A stretch of 24,550 nt of DNA from Prevotella sp. (GCA_016283605.1 JAEENF010000245.1:1-24550); one strand, 5' to 3'; positions 1 through 7,680 are shown, numbered from the stretch's first letter. Notes: generated by a model from the sequence alone, not told the origin. A program made the numbers and translations.

Positions 1-64
1 AGAGTTCAAAGGGGAATATAAGAACGCACCGAGGAAAAATGAGTACGACAAAGACCGCAAATAA
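1..64 (+). CDS. C-terminal end of an unidentified upstream gene (partial)
   Basis: The reading frame starting at base 2 is open from the window edge to a TAA at 62-64 and encodes about 20 hydrophilic, lysine-rich residues (ending NEYDKDRK). This is most simply the tail of a gene that begins outside the window. Too little is visible to name a family. The next ORF continues in the same frame only 15 bases after this stop, so the two may be pieces of one interrupted gene, or neighbouring genes. Confidence 0.4.
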   Translation, partial: EFKGEYKNAPRKNEYDKDRK

Positions 65-79
65 GCCCTCGCTCTCGAG

Positions 80-823
80 GTGATCATTGATAGCGGAAAG
101 GTCTATAAGTATGAACAGCTGGGCTATTATGACCCCACGTATGGCAGCACATGGAACGCAGATGCCGACGGCTATATCTCCAATGCTATTGTCGCTGCTT
201 TCGAAGGACCGAAGGGCCTGGAACTCTGCTATACTCATGGTGCCCCCGAGAGTTTCTGTGTCGGTATGATTTATCTCCGCGATGGAAAGCTTATCGAACA
301 CGAGTATGAAGGGTTCCATGTCATGGTCGACGAACAGATCCCCGTTTGGAAGAAAGATATCGAAGAGATGAAAAAACTTTATCTTGAGAACGATCCTCAC
401 GCACACAAATATAATGAGTTTGCCAAGTGGGCCCACTGCTTTATCGACTACGATAACGAGTGGATCTGGCTGCGCGACAAGGACGATAAAAACGGTGCCT
501 TCTTCATTCGCAAGGACGGTAAGTTCCGTCTCGTCGATGTGGAGAATGCCCATCAGTCGCCTACGGCTTGTCAGAAGGACGGTATCTGTTATCTTATATT
601 TTCCGGCTCCGCCGGCGGACCTGCCTATCAGCATATCATATATGCCTTCCAGAACGGTAAGCAACTCTGGAAACTATTCACCCTTGAGATCTATGGTGAA
701 CTGGATGAGTGCACGCTTAACGGCAAGAATATCTCCAAGGAACAGGGCAAGGCTTACCTCGAAAAGGTACCCGAAGGCAAGGAAATCAATGCCTGGTTCT
801 GTGACATCGATGGCAAACAATAG
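80..823 (+). CDS. Hypothetical protein, about 247 aa, start uncertain
   Basis: I do not recognise this family. The protein is soluble-looking, rich in aromatic and acidic residues (for example YEQLGYYDP, EWIWLRDKDDK), with no signal peptide, membrane segment or known catalytic motif; alternating short beta-like segments suggest a beta-rich fold. The frame is open from base 65, and the first usable start is a GTG at 80 with no Shine-Dalgarno; the first in-frame ATG lies about 62 codons further in, which would remove conserved-looking sequence. An alternative start is the ATG at 39, which follows GAGG at 31-34 and reads 14 codons (MSTTKTANKPSLSR) to a TGA at 81-83, exactly where this ORF begins in another frame. 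A single-base frameshift near 65-82 would join them. The coding sequence itself is uninterrupted to the TAG at 821-823. Confidence 0.55.
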   Translation: MIIDSGKVYKYEQLGYYDPTYGSTWNADADGYISNAIVAAFEGPKGLELCYTHGAPESFCVGMIYLRDGKLIEHEYEGFHVMVDEQIPVWKKDIEEMKKLYLENDPHAHKYNEFAKWAHCFIDYDNEWIWLRDKDDKNGAFFIRKDGKFRLVDVENAHQSPTACQKDGICYLIFSGSAGGPAYQHIIYAFQNGKQLWKLFTLEIYGELDECTLNGKNISKEQGKAYLEKVPEGKEINAWFCDIDGKQ

Positions 824-853
824 GGGATAAGCTGCAAAAAAATGCCGTCTTAT

Positions 854-884
854 TTTGTCGGCCAGCTTTTTTTGTGTATCTTTG
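854..884 (+). promoter_or_regulatory. Bacteroidota-type promoter of miaA
   Basis: TTTG at 854-857, exactly 19 bases, then TATCTTTG at 877-884: a perfect match to the Bacteroidota primary sigma pattern TTTG-N19-TAnnTTTG. The expected transcription start is about 890, only a few bases before the ATG at 893, so the transcript would be leaderless or nearly so. Confidence 0.75.
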
Positions 885-892
885 CCCCCGAT

Positions 893-1837
893 ATGCAGAA
901 GATGATTACGATACTTGGACCGACAGCTTCGGGAAAGACTCCCGTAGCGGCACAGTTGGCGGCAGAAATTGGCGGAGAGGTGATATCAGCCGATTCGCGG
1001 CAGGTGTATCGTCGGATGGATATCGGAACGGGGAAGGATCTGGCGGATTACACGGTATCACAGAGGGACAGTTCTTTTGTGATACCTTATCATTTGATAG
1101 ACATCCGGGAGCCGGGAACGAAGTACAACCTCTTTGAGTATCAGCAAGACTTCTTCGATGTCTATCAGGATATACAGAGTAGGGGAGCGGTGCCTATCCT
1201 CTGTGGGGGCACGGGACTATATATCGAGGCCGTATTGAAAGGGTATCATCTCTCGCCTGTGCCTCAGAATCAGGAACTCCGCGATAGCCTCGAAGGAAAG
1301 TCGTTGGGCGAACTGACGCAGATGCTCTCAGACCTCAAAGCCAAGACGGGTTCGAATATGCATAACACGACGGATGTGGATTCCTGTCAGAGAGCCATCA
1401 GGGCGATAGAGATTGAGACGTATAATCTGGAGCATCCGACACCACGTCGGGAGTTGCCGGCAGTGGACAGTCTCATTATCGGAATCAGTATCGACCGCGA
1501 ACTGAGGAGGGAGAAGATCACCCGTAGACTGAAGGCCCGTCTGGAGAATGGTATGGTGGAGGAGGTGAAAGCCCTGCTTGATGAGGGCATTCCTGCAGAA
1601 GACCTCATCTATTACGGACTGGAATATAAGTTTGTGACGGAATATCTGACAGGTCAGCTCACTTACGACGAGATGTTCCAATGTCTGGAGATTGCCATCC
1701 ATCAGTTTGCCAAACGACAGATGACGTGGTTTCGTGGTATGGAGCGTAGGGGCTTTAAAATCAATTGGATAGACGCAACCCTCCCGATAGAAGACAAAAT
1801 AGAGACAATAATGAGTTTATACGACAATAGTTTATAA
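893..1837 (+). CDS. miaA: tRNA dimethylallyltransferase MiaA
   Basis: Transfers a dimethylallyl group to N6 of A37 in tRNAs reading codons that begin with U (i6A modification) in the cytoplasm. Seen: P-loop GPTASGKT at residues 9-16, DSRQVYRRMDIGTGK at about 34-48 (substrate-binding aspartate of the family), the GGTGLYIEAVLKG segment at 105-117, and the C-terminal AKRQMTWFRGM segment near 273-283. The length of 314 residues is normal. The open frame extends upstream to 842, but that part covers the promoter boxes, so ATG 893 (or the in-frame ATG at 902) is the plausible start. Its 3' end is followed immediately by a palindromic repeat. The segment IPYHLID replaces the more usual PHHLID; I believe Bacteroidota often carry two MiaA paralogues, and this may be the more divergent one (inference). 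Confidence 0.9.
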   Translation: MQKMITILGPTASGKTPVAAQLAAEIGGEVISADSRQVYRRMDIGTGKDLADYTVSQRDSSFVIPYHLIDIREPGTKYNLFEYQQDFFDVYQDIQSRGAVPILCGGTGLYIEAVLKGYHLSPVPQNQELRDSLEGKSLGELTQMLSDLKAKTGSNMHNTTDVDSCQRAIRAIEIETYNLEHPTPRRELPAVDSLIIGISIDRELRREKITRRLKARLENGMVEEVKALLDEGIPAEDLIYYGLEYKFVTEYLTGQLTYDEMFQCLEIAIHQFAKRQMTWFRGMERRGFKINWIDATLPIEDKIETIMSLYDNSL

Positions 1838-1841
1838 TAAC

Positions 1842-1918
1842 GACAACTCAGACAACATAGACAACTTTCACCCTTTGGGTGAAAAAGAAAAGTTGTATAA
1901 GTTGTCTTAGTTGTCGTC
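1842..1918. repeat. 77-bp nested palindromic element, copy 1
   Basis: Left arm: three 9-base units beginning GACAAC (1842, 1851, 1860). Centre: a perfect small hairpin CACCC-TTT-GGGTG (1869-1881) followed by an A-rich stretch. Right arm: three complementary 9-base units beginning GTTGT (1892, 1901, 1910). The arms pair almost completely with each other. It fills the gap between miaA and the next gene. There is no U-run after it, so it is not a classical intrinsic terminator. Copy 2 lies at 7681-7757 with identical length and layout. Confidence 0.85.
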
Positions 1919-1932
1919 AAAATAAAAAGAGC

Positions 1933-2868
1933 ATGGCAGTAGAAAGTACAAGGTGGGGCATCCTTTATTGTCCAAAGACAGGAATCTGCAATCCGCGTAA
2001 GCGCTGGGAGAAGATCCGGAAGGCACTTGACGAGCGTAAGGTGCAATATGATATGGTGCAGAGTGAGACGGCCGATAGTGTGGAACGTCTGGTGAAGATG
2101 ATGATCAGCAATGGCTATAAAACGATTATCATCGCCGGTGGTGACTCAGCGCTGAATGATGCGGTAAATTGTCTGATGATGGAGGAAAAGACTGTTCGCG
2201 AAGAGATTGCCTTAGGTGTGATTCCTAATGGCGTGATGAACGACTTTGCCCGTTTCTGGGATTTTGACGAGGACGAAGTAGAACAGACCGTCGACTGGCT
2301 TATAAAACGACGTGTCCGTAAAGTAGACCTCGGTTGCATTCGCTATACAAACGCCAATGAAGAGAAATGCCATCGTTATTTCTTGAACTGCCTGAACATC
2401 GGTATGACAGCCGATATCATGAACCTGCGTCGTCAGACGCGTCGTCTGTTCGGTTCGCGTACCTTATCTTTTATCACGTCGCTCTTCGTGATGCTGTTCC
2501 ATCGTATGGAATATAAGATGAAATTGAAGATCAATAACGATGTCATTGATCGTAAGGTAATGACCATCTGCATCGGCAGTGGACCAGGTTACGGACAGAC
2601 GCCGAATGCTGTGCCTTATAATGGGATGCTTGATGTCTCGGTGGTCTATCACCCTGAGATGGTGCAGCTGATAGAAGGACTTTGGCTGTTGATCACAGGA
2701 CGATTCCTGAATCACCGCAGCGTGCATCCCTATCGTACGACGGAAGTGCAGGTGGACTATGCCAAGAAGGCGATGGTGGGTGTCGACGGACGGTTGATGA
2801 AGACGCCTAAGGGTGATTTCCGCGTTGATGTCGAACAGGAAGTCATCAACTTCCTCATTCCTGCTTAA
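1933..2868 (+). CDS. Diacylglycerol/lipid kinase family protein with altered active-site motifs
   Basis: Member of the DagK/YegS/sphingosine-kinase fold family, whose members phosphorylate lipid hydroxyls with ATP at the inner face of the membrane. The normal GGDGT nucleotide loop is GGDSALN at residues 69-75, the usual IPxGTxNDFAR is IPNGVMNDFAR at 97-107, and the late DGE motif is DGR at 285-287. The C-terminal beta-sandwich (GSGPGYGQTP, NGMLDVSVV) is intact and the length of 311 residues is normal. The frame is open back to a GTG at 1879, but that region lies in the palindromic element; ATG 1933 is chosen because the protein similarity begins there. It is followed by a strong terminator. 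The family call is solid; catalytic activity and substrate are doubtful because the position equivalent to the proposed base (Glu of DGE) is Arg. Confidence 0.8.
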   Translation: MAVESTRWGILYCPKTGICNPRKRWEKIRKALDERKVQYDMVQSETADSVERLVKMMISNGYKTIIIAGGDSALNDAVNCLMMEEKTVREEIALGVIPNGVMNDFARFWDFDEDEVEQTVDWLIKRRVRKVDLGCIRYTNANEEKCHRYFLNCLNIGMTADIMNLRRQTRRLFGSRTLSFITSLFVMLFHRMEYKMKLKINNDVIDRKVMTICIGSGPGYGQTPNAVPYNGMLDVSVVYHPEMVQLIEGLWLLITGRFLNHRSVHPYRTTEVQVDYAKKAMVGVDGRLMKTPKGDFRVDVEQEVINFLIPA

Positions 2869-2872
2869 ACAT

Positions 2873-2901
2873 AAAAAAGCCTCTCTTCTGAGAGGTTTTT
2901 T
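2873..2901 (+). terminator. Intrinsic terminator after the lipid-kinase-like gene
   Basis: A-run, stem CCTCTC (2880-2885), loop TTCT, stem GAGAGG (2890-2895), then six T (2896-2901). This separates the kinase-like gene from the glycogen operon promoter. Confidence 0.9.
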
Positions 2902-2942
2902 GATGATATAGCCTTAAATAATTGTTAAATATTCCCTTTTCC

Positions 2943-2973
2943 TTTGCCGTTTGTCGGAAAATGTGTAATTTTG
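2943..2973 (+). promoter_or_regulatory. Bacteroidota-type promoter of the glycogen operon
   Basis: TTTG at 2943-2946, exactly 19 bases, TAATTTTG at 2966-2973. Transcription should start near 2980, giving an A-rich 5' leader of about 48 bases before ATG 3028. Confidence 0.75.
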
Positions 2974-3027
2974 GAAATTCAAACTACAAAAAAAAGTACA
3001 AACATTATAAAAACCTAACAGGGAACT

Positions 3028-4977
3028 ATGAGTTATTTACGATTAGAAAAGGCCGTGATGACAAACTTGCAAGAGAGTCTCCGTCGCGAATTACTCAGAA
3101 CCAACCGTTCGGGCGCTTATAGCAGTTCCACACTCGTTGACTGCAATACGCGCAAGTACCACGGTCTGCTGGTTGTTCCTGTACCCGAACTCGATGACGA
3201 GAACCATGTGCTCCTGTCATCGCTCGACTGTACGGTCATCCAGCACGGTGCTGAGTTCAACCTCGGACTCCACAAGTATCAGGGCAACAATTTCAGTCCT
3301 AACGGACACAAGTACATCCGTGAGTTTGATGCCAGCAGTGTACCTACGACGACCTATCGTGTGGGTGGTGTGATCTTGAAGAAGGAGGTTATCTTCCAGC
3401 ATTATGAGGACCGTATCCTCATTCGTTATACGCTGGTGGATGCTCATTCAGCTACCACCTTGCGCTTCCGTCCGTTCCTGGCATTTCGTAGCGTCCGCCA
3501 GTTTACACATGAGAACATGACCGCTAGTCGTGAATATCATGAAGTAGACGGTGGCATCAAGACCTGTATGTATGCCGGTTATCCAGACCTCTACATGCAG
3601 TTCTCAAAGAAGAATGAGTTTGTCTTCCAACCCGATTGGTATCGTGGCATCGAGTATCCGAAGGAACAAGAACGTGGTTATGCCTCGAATGAGGATCTCT
3701 ACGTGCCCGGCTATTTCGAGATGCCCATCAAGAAGGGCGAGAGCATCATCTTTTCGGGATCGACGTCGCAGATTAAGTCATCGTCGCTCAAGAAACTCTT
3801 CGACGCTGAGGTGGAAGACCGCAAACCACGCGACAACTTCTATCATTGCTTGGTGTGTGCTGCCCATCAGTTCCACAACCGCATGCCCAATGACGACCGT
3901 TATCTGCTGGCCGGTTACCCCTGGTTTAAGTGCCGTGCCCGTGATACATTCATCGCTCTGCCCGGACTGACACTCTCCATCGGTGAGGTTGATTATTTCG
4001 AGATGGTGATGAAGACTGCAGAGAAGGCTCTTCGGGAGTTTATGGCTGATAAACCTATCTCTGGCAAGATCTACGAGATAGAACAGCCGGACGTACCCCT
4101 TTGGGCTATCTGGGCTATTCAACAGTATGTCAAAGAGGTGGGCGTTGATGCCGGTTTTAAGAAATATGGCAAGCTTGTCAGCGATATCGTTGATTTTATC
4201 ATCAAGGGCAAGCATCCCAATCTGCGCCTGGATGAGAACGGCCTGTTGTATTCCAATGGCCGCGACAAGGCTGTTACCTGGATGAACTCTACGGCCAATG
4301 GTAAGCCGGTGGTGCCACGTTCGGGTTATATCGTTGAGTTCAACGCTCTGTGGTACAATGCCCTGAAGTTCTGTGCTGCAATGAAGGCCGAGCAGGGCAA
4401 GGCCAAAGATGCTGAGGCTCTCGAGAAGCGTGCCCAGCTCGCCAAGACATCGTTCGTGGAAACCTTCGTTAATGAATATGGCTATCTGCTCGACTATGTC
4501 GATGGTAACATGATGGACTGGAGTGTCCGTCCGAACATGATCTTCGCTGTGGCCCTCGACTATTCGCCCCTCTCTCAGGATCAGATGAAGAGTGTGGTGG
4601 ATATTTGCACCCGTGAGCTGCTCACCCCGAAGGGCCTGCGCTCGCTCTCGCCGAAGAGTGGGGGGTACAACCCCATCTACGTGGGTCCGCAGACACAGCG
4701 CGACTATGCCTACCATCAGGGAACGGCCTGGCCTTGGCTTGGCGGCTTCTACATGGAGGCTTGTCTGAAACTCTACAAGCGTTCCCGTCTCTCGTTCATC
4801 GAGCGTCAGCTCGTGGGCTACGAGGACGAAATGGACTACCATGCTATCGGCACCATCTCTGAACTCTTCGACGGCAACCCGCCCTTCCACGGTCGTGGTG
4901 CCATGTCGTTTGCGATGAATGTGGCAGAGATCCTGCGTACACTCAAGCTGATGGATAAGTATTCATATCAAAAATAA
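3028..4977 (+). CDS. Glycogen debranching enzyme (amylo-alpha-1,6-glucosidase type, GH133)
   Basis: Hydrolyses alpha-1,6 branch stubs in glycogen or maltodextrin; cytoplasmic, no signal peptide. Domain order: N-terminal GDE_N-like beta-sandwich at about 20-250 (RTNRSGAYSSSTLVDCNTRKYHGLL is the family hallmark region, residues 25-48), then an (alpha/alpha)6 GDE_C barrel at about 280-640. Visible barrel motifs: AGYPWFKCRARD at 295-306, EQPDVPLW near 352-359, TWMN at 417-420, VEFNALWYNAL at 436-446 and AYHQGTAWPW near 568. Length of 649 residues is typical for the Bacteroidota enzyme. It is the first gene of a three-gene operon; the next gene begins 12 bases downstream. Debranching activity is inferred from family membership. 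Confidence 0.9.
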   Translation: MSYLRLEKAVMTNLQESLRRELLRTNRSGAYSSSTLVDCNTRKYHGLLVVPVPELDDENHVLLSSLDCTVIQHGAEFNLGLHKYQGNNFSPNGHKYIREFDASSVPTTTYRVGGVILKKEVIFQHYEDRILIRYTLVDAHSATTLRFRPFLAFRSVRQFTHENMTASREYHEVDGGIKTCMYAGYPDLYMQFSKKNEFVFQPDWYRGIEYPKEQERGYASNEDLYVPGYFEMPIKKGESIIFSGSTSQIKSSSLKKLFDAEVEDRKPRDNFYHCLVCAAHQFHNRMPNDDRYLLAGYPWFKCRARDTFIALPGLTLSIGEVDYFEMVMKTAEKALREFMADKPISGKIYEIEQPDVPLWAIWAIQQYVKEVGVDAGFKKYGKLVSDIVDFIIKGKHPNLRLDENGLLYSNGRDKAVTWMNSTANGKPVVPRSGYIVEFNALWYNALKFCAAMKAEQGKAKDAEALEKRAQLAKTSFVETFVNEYGYLLDYVDGNMMDWSVRPNMIFAVALDYSPLSQDQMKSVVDICTRELLTPKGLRSLSPKSGGYNPIYVGPQTQRDYAYHQGTAWPWLGGFYMEACLKLYKRSRLSFIERQLVGYEDEMDYHAIGTISELFDGNPPFHGRGAMSFAMNVAEILRTLKLMDKYSYQK

Positions 4978-4982
4978 GGAGG
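4977..4982 (+). promoter_or_regulatory. Strong Shine-Dalgarno before the glycosyltransferase gene
   Basis: AGGAGG, overlapping the last base of the debranching enzyme stop codon and 7 bases before ATG 4990. Bacteroidota mostly do without Shine-Dalgarno sites, so a near-perfect one inside an operon suggests raised translation or reinitiation at this gene. Confidence 0.7.
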
Positions 4983-4989
4983 AACGACT

Positions 4990-6261
4990 ATGAAAGTATT
5001 AATGTTTGGATGGGAGTATCCTCCTCATGTGTTTGGTGGACTCGCCACTGCGAATTATGGTATCTCTGAAGGGTTGAAAGCCCAGGGCGATATTGAGACG
5101 GTGCTCTGTCTGCCTCATCCGTTTGGTGATGAGAGTCAGCATGCCTGTCGTATCGTGGCCATGAATGCCGTGCCTATTGCTTATCGTGATGTCGACTATG
5201 ATTATGTGAAGCAGCGCGTGGGCAACATCATGGACCCCAACTACTATTTCAAGTTGCGTGAGCATATCTATGCAGACTTTAATTATATGAATGTGAATGA
5301 TCTCGGTGCGATGGAGTTTGCAGGAGGTTATCCTGGTAATCTGCATGAAGAGATCAATAACTACTCCATTATCGCTGGTCAGGTGGCACGTGCAGAGGAG
5401 TTTGATATCATTCACGCTCACGACTGGTTGACCTTCCCTGCTGGTATCCATGCTAAGCAGGTCAGTGGCAAACCACTCTGTATCCATGTTCATGCAACCG
5501 ATTTCGACCGTTCCCGCGGAAAAGTGAATCCTACGGTTTATGGCATCGAAAAGAACGGTATGGACTGGGCTGATTGTATCATGTGTGTATCCGAACTGAC
5601 TCGTCAGACGGTGATCAACCAGTATCATCAGGATCCACGGAAGTGCTTCACGGTGCATAATGCAGTTTATCCTTTGCCTGAAGAATATCAGGCTATTCCC
5701 CGTCCAGACCATACGGGTAAGGAGAAGGTTGTCACCTTCCTCGGACGTATCACAATGCAGAAGGGACCAGAGTACTTTGTTGAGGCCGCTACGATGGTGC
5801 TCCATCGTACGCGAAACGTCCGCTTCTGTATGGCAGGTTCCGGTGATATGATGGATGCGATGATCCACCTCGCTGCCGAGCGTGGTATCGCCGACCGTTT
5901 CCACTTCCCGGGCTTCATGCGCGGCAAACAGGTGTATGAATGCCTGAAGGCCTCAGATGTGTATGTGATGCCTTCTGTCTCTGAACCGTTTGGTATCTCA
6001 CCGTTGGAGGCCATGCAGTGCGGCACACCTTCGATCATTTCCAAACAGTCGGGATGTGCAGAGATCCTCGATAATTGTATCAAGGTTGACTATTGGGATA
6101 TCCACGCTCTGGCTGATGCCATCTACTCCATCTGCCACAACGAATCGCTCTTCCAGTATTTGAAAGAAGAAGGAAAGCGTGAGGTGGATCAGATTACCTG
6201 GGAGAAGGTGGGCCGCTGGATTCGTACCCTTTACAGAAGAACTTTGGGATGGGAAGAATAA
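4990..6261 (+). CDS. Family 4 glycosyltransferase, probable glycogen synthase-like enzyme
   Basis: A GT-B fold retaining glycosyltransferase of 423 residues, cytoplasmic. Seen: N-terminal WEYPPHVFGGLA at 8-19, corresponding to the nucleotide-sugar loop (usually GGLG), HAHDWLT at 142-148, the hinge and donor domain from GRITMQKGPEYF at 252-263, and the E-x7-E donor motif EPFGISPLE at 332-340 (Glu332 and Glu340). The family includes glycogen synthases and many sugar transferases. Its position between a debranching enzyme and a GH57-like protein argues for alpha-glucan chain synthesis from UDP- or ADP-glucose. The exact donor cannot be read from sequence. The spacing of 12 bases and the strong ribosome binding site indicate co-expression with the upstream gene. 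Confidence 0.85.
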   Translation: MKVLMFGWEYPPHVFGGLATANYGISEGLKAQGDIETVLCLPHPFGDESQHACRIVAMNAVPIAYRDVDYDYVKQRVGNIMDPNYYFKLREHIYADFNYMNVNDLGAMEFAGGYPGNLHEEINNYSIIAGQVARAEEFDIIHAHDWLTFPAGIHAKQVSGKPLCIHVHATDFDRSRGKVNPTVYGIEKNGMDWADCIMCVSELTRQTVINQYHQDPRKCFTVHNAVYPLPEEYQAIPRPDHTGKEKVVTFLGRITMQKGPEYFVEAATMVLHRTRNVRFCMAGSGDMMDAMIHLAAERGIADRFHFPGFMRGKQVYECLKASDVYVMPSVSEPFGISPLEAMQCGTPSIISKQSGCAEILDNCIKVDYWDIHALADAIYSICHNESLFQYLKEEGKREVDQITWEKVGRWIRTLYRRTLGWEE

Positions 6262-6264
6262 TTC

Positions 6265-6296
6265 AATTCATAATTAATAATTCATAATTCATAATT
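6265..6296. repeat. AATTMAT heptamer tract between operon genes
   Basis: Four tandem heptamers (AATTCAT, AATTAAT, AATTCAT, AATTCAT) plus a final AATT fill the gap between the glycosyltransferase and GH57-like genes, ending three bases before the next ATG. Very AT-rich; it replaces any recognisable ribosome binding site. Confidence 0.85.
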
Positions 6297-6298
6297 GT

Positions 6299-7669
6299 AT
6301 GAAAACGATTTGTTTATATTTCGAGATACATCAGATTATTCATCTGAAGAGATACCGTTTCTTTGACATCGGTACCGATCATTATTACTATGATGACTAC
6401 GAGAACGAGCGTAGTATCACCGACATCGCCGAACGCTCATATATGCCTGCACTGAATACACTGCACGACATGATCAATGAGAACGGCAAGTATTTCAAAG
6501 TGGCCTTCTCACTGTCGGGCACAGGTATTGAACAGTTAGAGTATCATGCTCCTCAGGTGATTGAGAAACTGCAGGCGATGAATGAGACGGGTTGCGTGGA
6601 GTTCCTCGCTGAGCCCTATAGTCACGGTCTGTCATCATTGGCTAACGAAGAGACCTTCGCCCTCGATGTGAAAAAACAGGCTACGAAGATCGAGGAGCTC
6701 TTCGGTAAGAAACCCACCGTTGCCCGTAACTCATCACTCATCTATAGCGATGATATCGGTGCACAGATTGCCGCTATGGGCTTCAAGGGTATGCTCACCG
6801 AGGGTGCCAAGCACGTACTTGGCTGGAAGAGTCCACACTATGTCTACAACTGTAACATCGCTCCGAACCTGAAGCTGTTGCTTCGTGATGTTGAACTGTC
6901 TGACGATATCTCCCTGCGCTTCAACAACTCTGAGTGGGATGGCTATCCTCTCTTTGCTGATGCCTACATTGACCGTATTGCCCGTCTGCCGGAAGAGGAG
7001 CAGATTATCAATATCTTCATGGAACTCTCGGCTTTGGGTATCGCTCAACCATTGTCGTCGAACATCCTCGACTTCATCCATGCACTGCCCGCTTGTGCCA
7101 AGGAGAAAGGCATTACCTTTATGACGCCGACGGAGATCTGTAAGGCTTGTAAGAGTGTAGGGCAGATTGACGTGCCTGATACCCTCTCGTGGGTTGACGA
7201 GGAACGTGACGTCAGCTGTTGGTTGGGTAACGCCATGCAGCACGAGGCTTTCAACAAACTCTACAGCGTGGCCGATCGTCTGCGTATCGCTAATGATCCG
7301 CGCATCAATCAGGACTGGGATTATCTGCAGGCTTCCAATAACTTCCGCTTCATGACCACCAAACCCTCGAATGTGGGATTGGATCGTGGTATCTACAGCG
7401 GACCATTTGATGCCTTCACCAATTACATGAACATCCTCGGTGACTTTATCAACAGAGTAAACGCTCTTTATCCGCTCGATATCGACAACGACGAGCTCGA
7501 GGGTCTGCTCACCACCATCAAGAATCAGGGTGACGAGATTGAGATGAAGGACAAGGAGATTACCCGTCTGAAGGCAAAGCTTGAAAAACTGGAGGCTGCT
7601 AAGCCAAAGGCTCCTGCCAAACCTAAGGCAGAGAAGAAGCCAGCAGCTAAGAAAGAAGACAAGGCGTAG
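6299..7669 (+). CDS. GH57 alpha-amylase-like protein lacking both catalytic residues
   Basis: The fold and length (456 residues) match the GH57 alpha-amylase group found beside glycogen genes in Bacteroidota. The N-terminal conserved region, normally HQPFR, is HQIIH at 11-15. The region holding the catalytic nucleophile, normally FRNTEL, is ARNSSL at 142-147, so the Glu is Ser146. The region holding the acid/base, normally MDYETFG, is MELSALG at 241-247, so the Asp is Glu242 and the rest is degenerate. Other family segments are kept (EFLAEPYSHGLSSL at 101-114, GFKGMLTEGAKH at 161-172, CWLGNAMQ near 307-314). The C-terminus adds a short coiled coil (about 405-433) and a Lys/Ala/Pro-rich tail. 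GH57 alpha-amylase-like homologues with substituted catalytic positions are described; the role here may be glucan binding or scaffolding (inference). No signal peptide. Confidence 0.85.
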   Translation: MKTICLYFEIHQIIHLKRYRFFDIGTDHYYYDDYENERSITDIAERSYMPALNTLHDMINENGKYFKVAFSLSGTGIEQLEYHAPQVIEKLQAMNETGCVEFLAEPYSHGLSSLANEETFALDVKKQATKIEELFGKKPTVARNSSLIYSDDIGAQIAAMGFKGMLTEGAKHVLGWKSPHYVYNCNIAPNLKLLLRDVELSDDISLRFNNSEWDGYPLFADAYIDRIARLPEEEQIINIFMELSALGIAQPLSSNILDFIHALPACAKEKGITFMTPTEICKACKSVGQIDVPDTLSWVDEERDVSCWLGNAMQHEAFNKLYSVADRLRIANDPRINQDWDYLQASNNFRFMTTKPSNVGLDRGIYSGPFDAFTNYMNILGDFINRVNALYPLDIDNDELEGLLTTIKNQGDEIEMKDKEITRLKAKLEKLEAAKPKAPAKPKAEKKPAAKKEDKA

Positions 7670-7680
7670 TCCTTCTTAAC

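Noticed and set aside
842..892. Upstream extension of miaA from the ATG at 842
   Set aside because: It would be translated from the promoter boxes themselves and precede the expected transcription start.
1842..1918. CRISPR-like array because of repeated GACAAC units
   Set aside because: Units are contiguous 9-mers arranged as inverted arms, with no spacers and no cas genes nearby.
1879..1932. Upstream extension of the lipid-kinase-like gene from a GTG
   Set aside because: The extra 18 codons are translated from the right arm of the palindromic element and have no relation to the family; ATG 1933 is preferred.
2922..3122. 66-codon plus-strand open frame before the debranching enzyme
   Set aside because: It covers the promoter and runs out of frame into a secure gene; no protein features.
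3778..4890. 370-codon minus-strand open frame inside the debranching enzyme gene
   Set aside because: Fully antisense to a clear family member; no start context or protein features.
4999..5904. 301-codon minus-strand open frame inside the glycosyltransferase gene
   Set aside because: Antisense shadow; the plus-strand protein has the expected motifs throughout.
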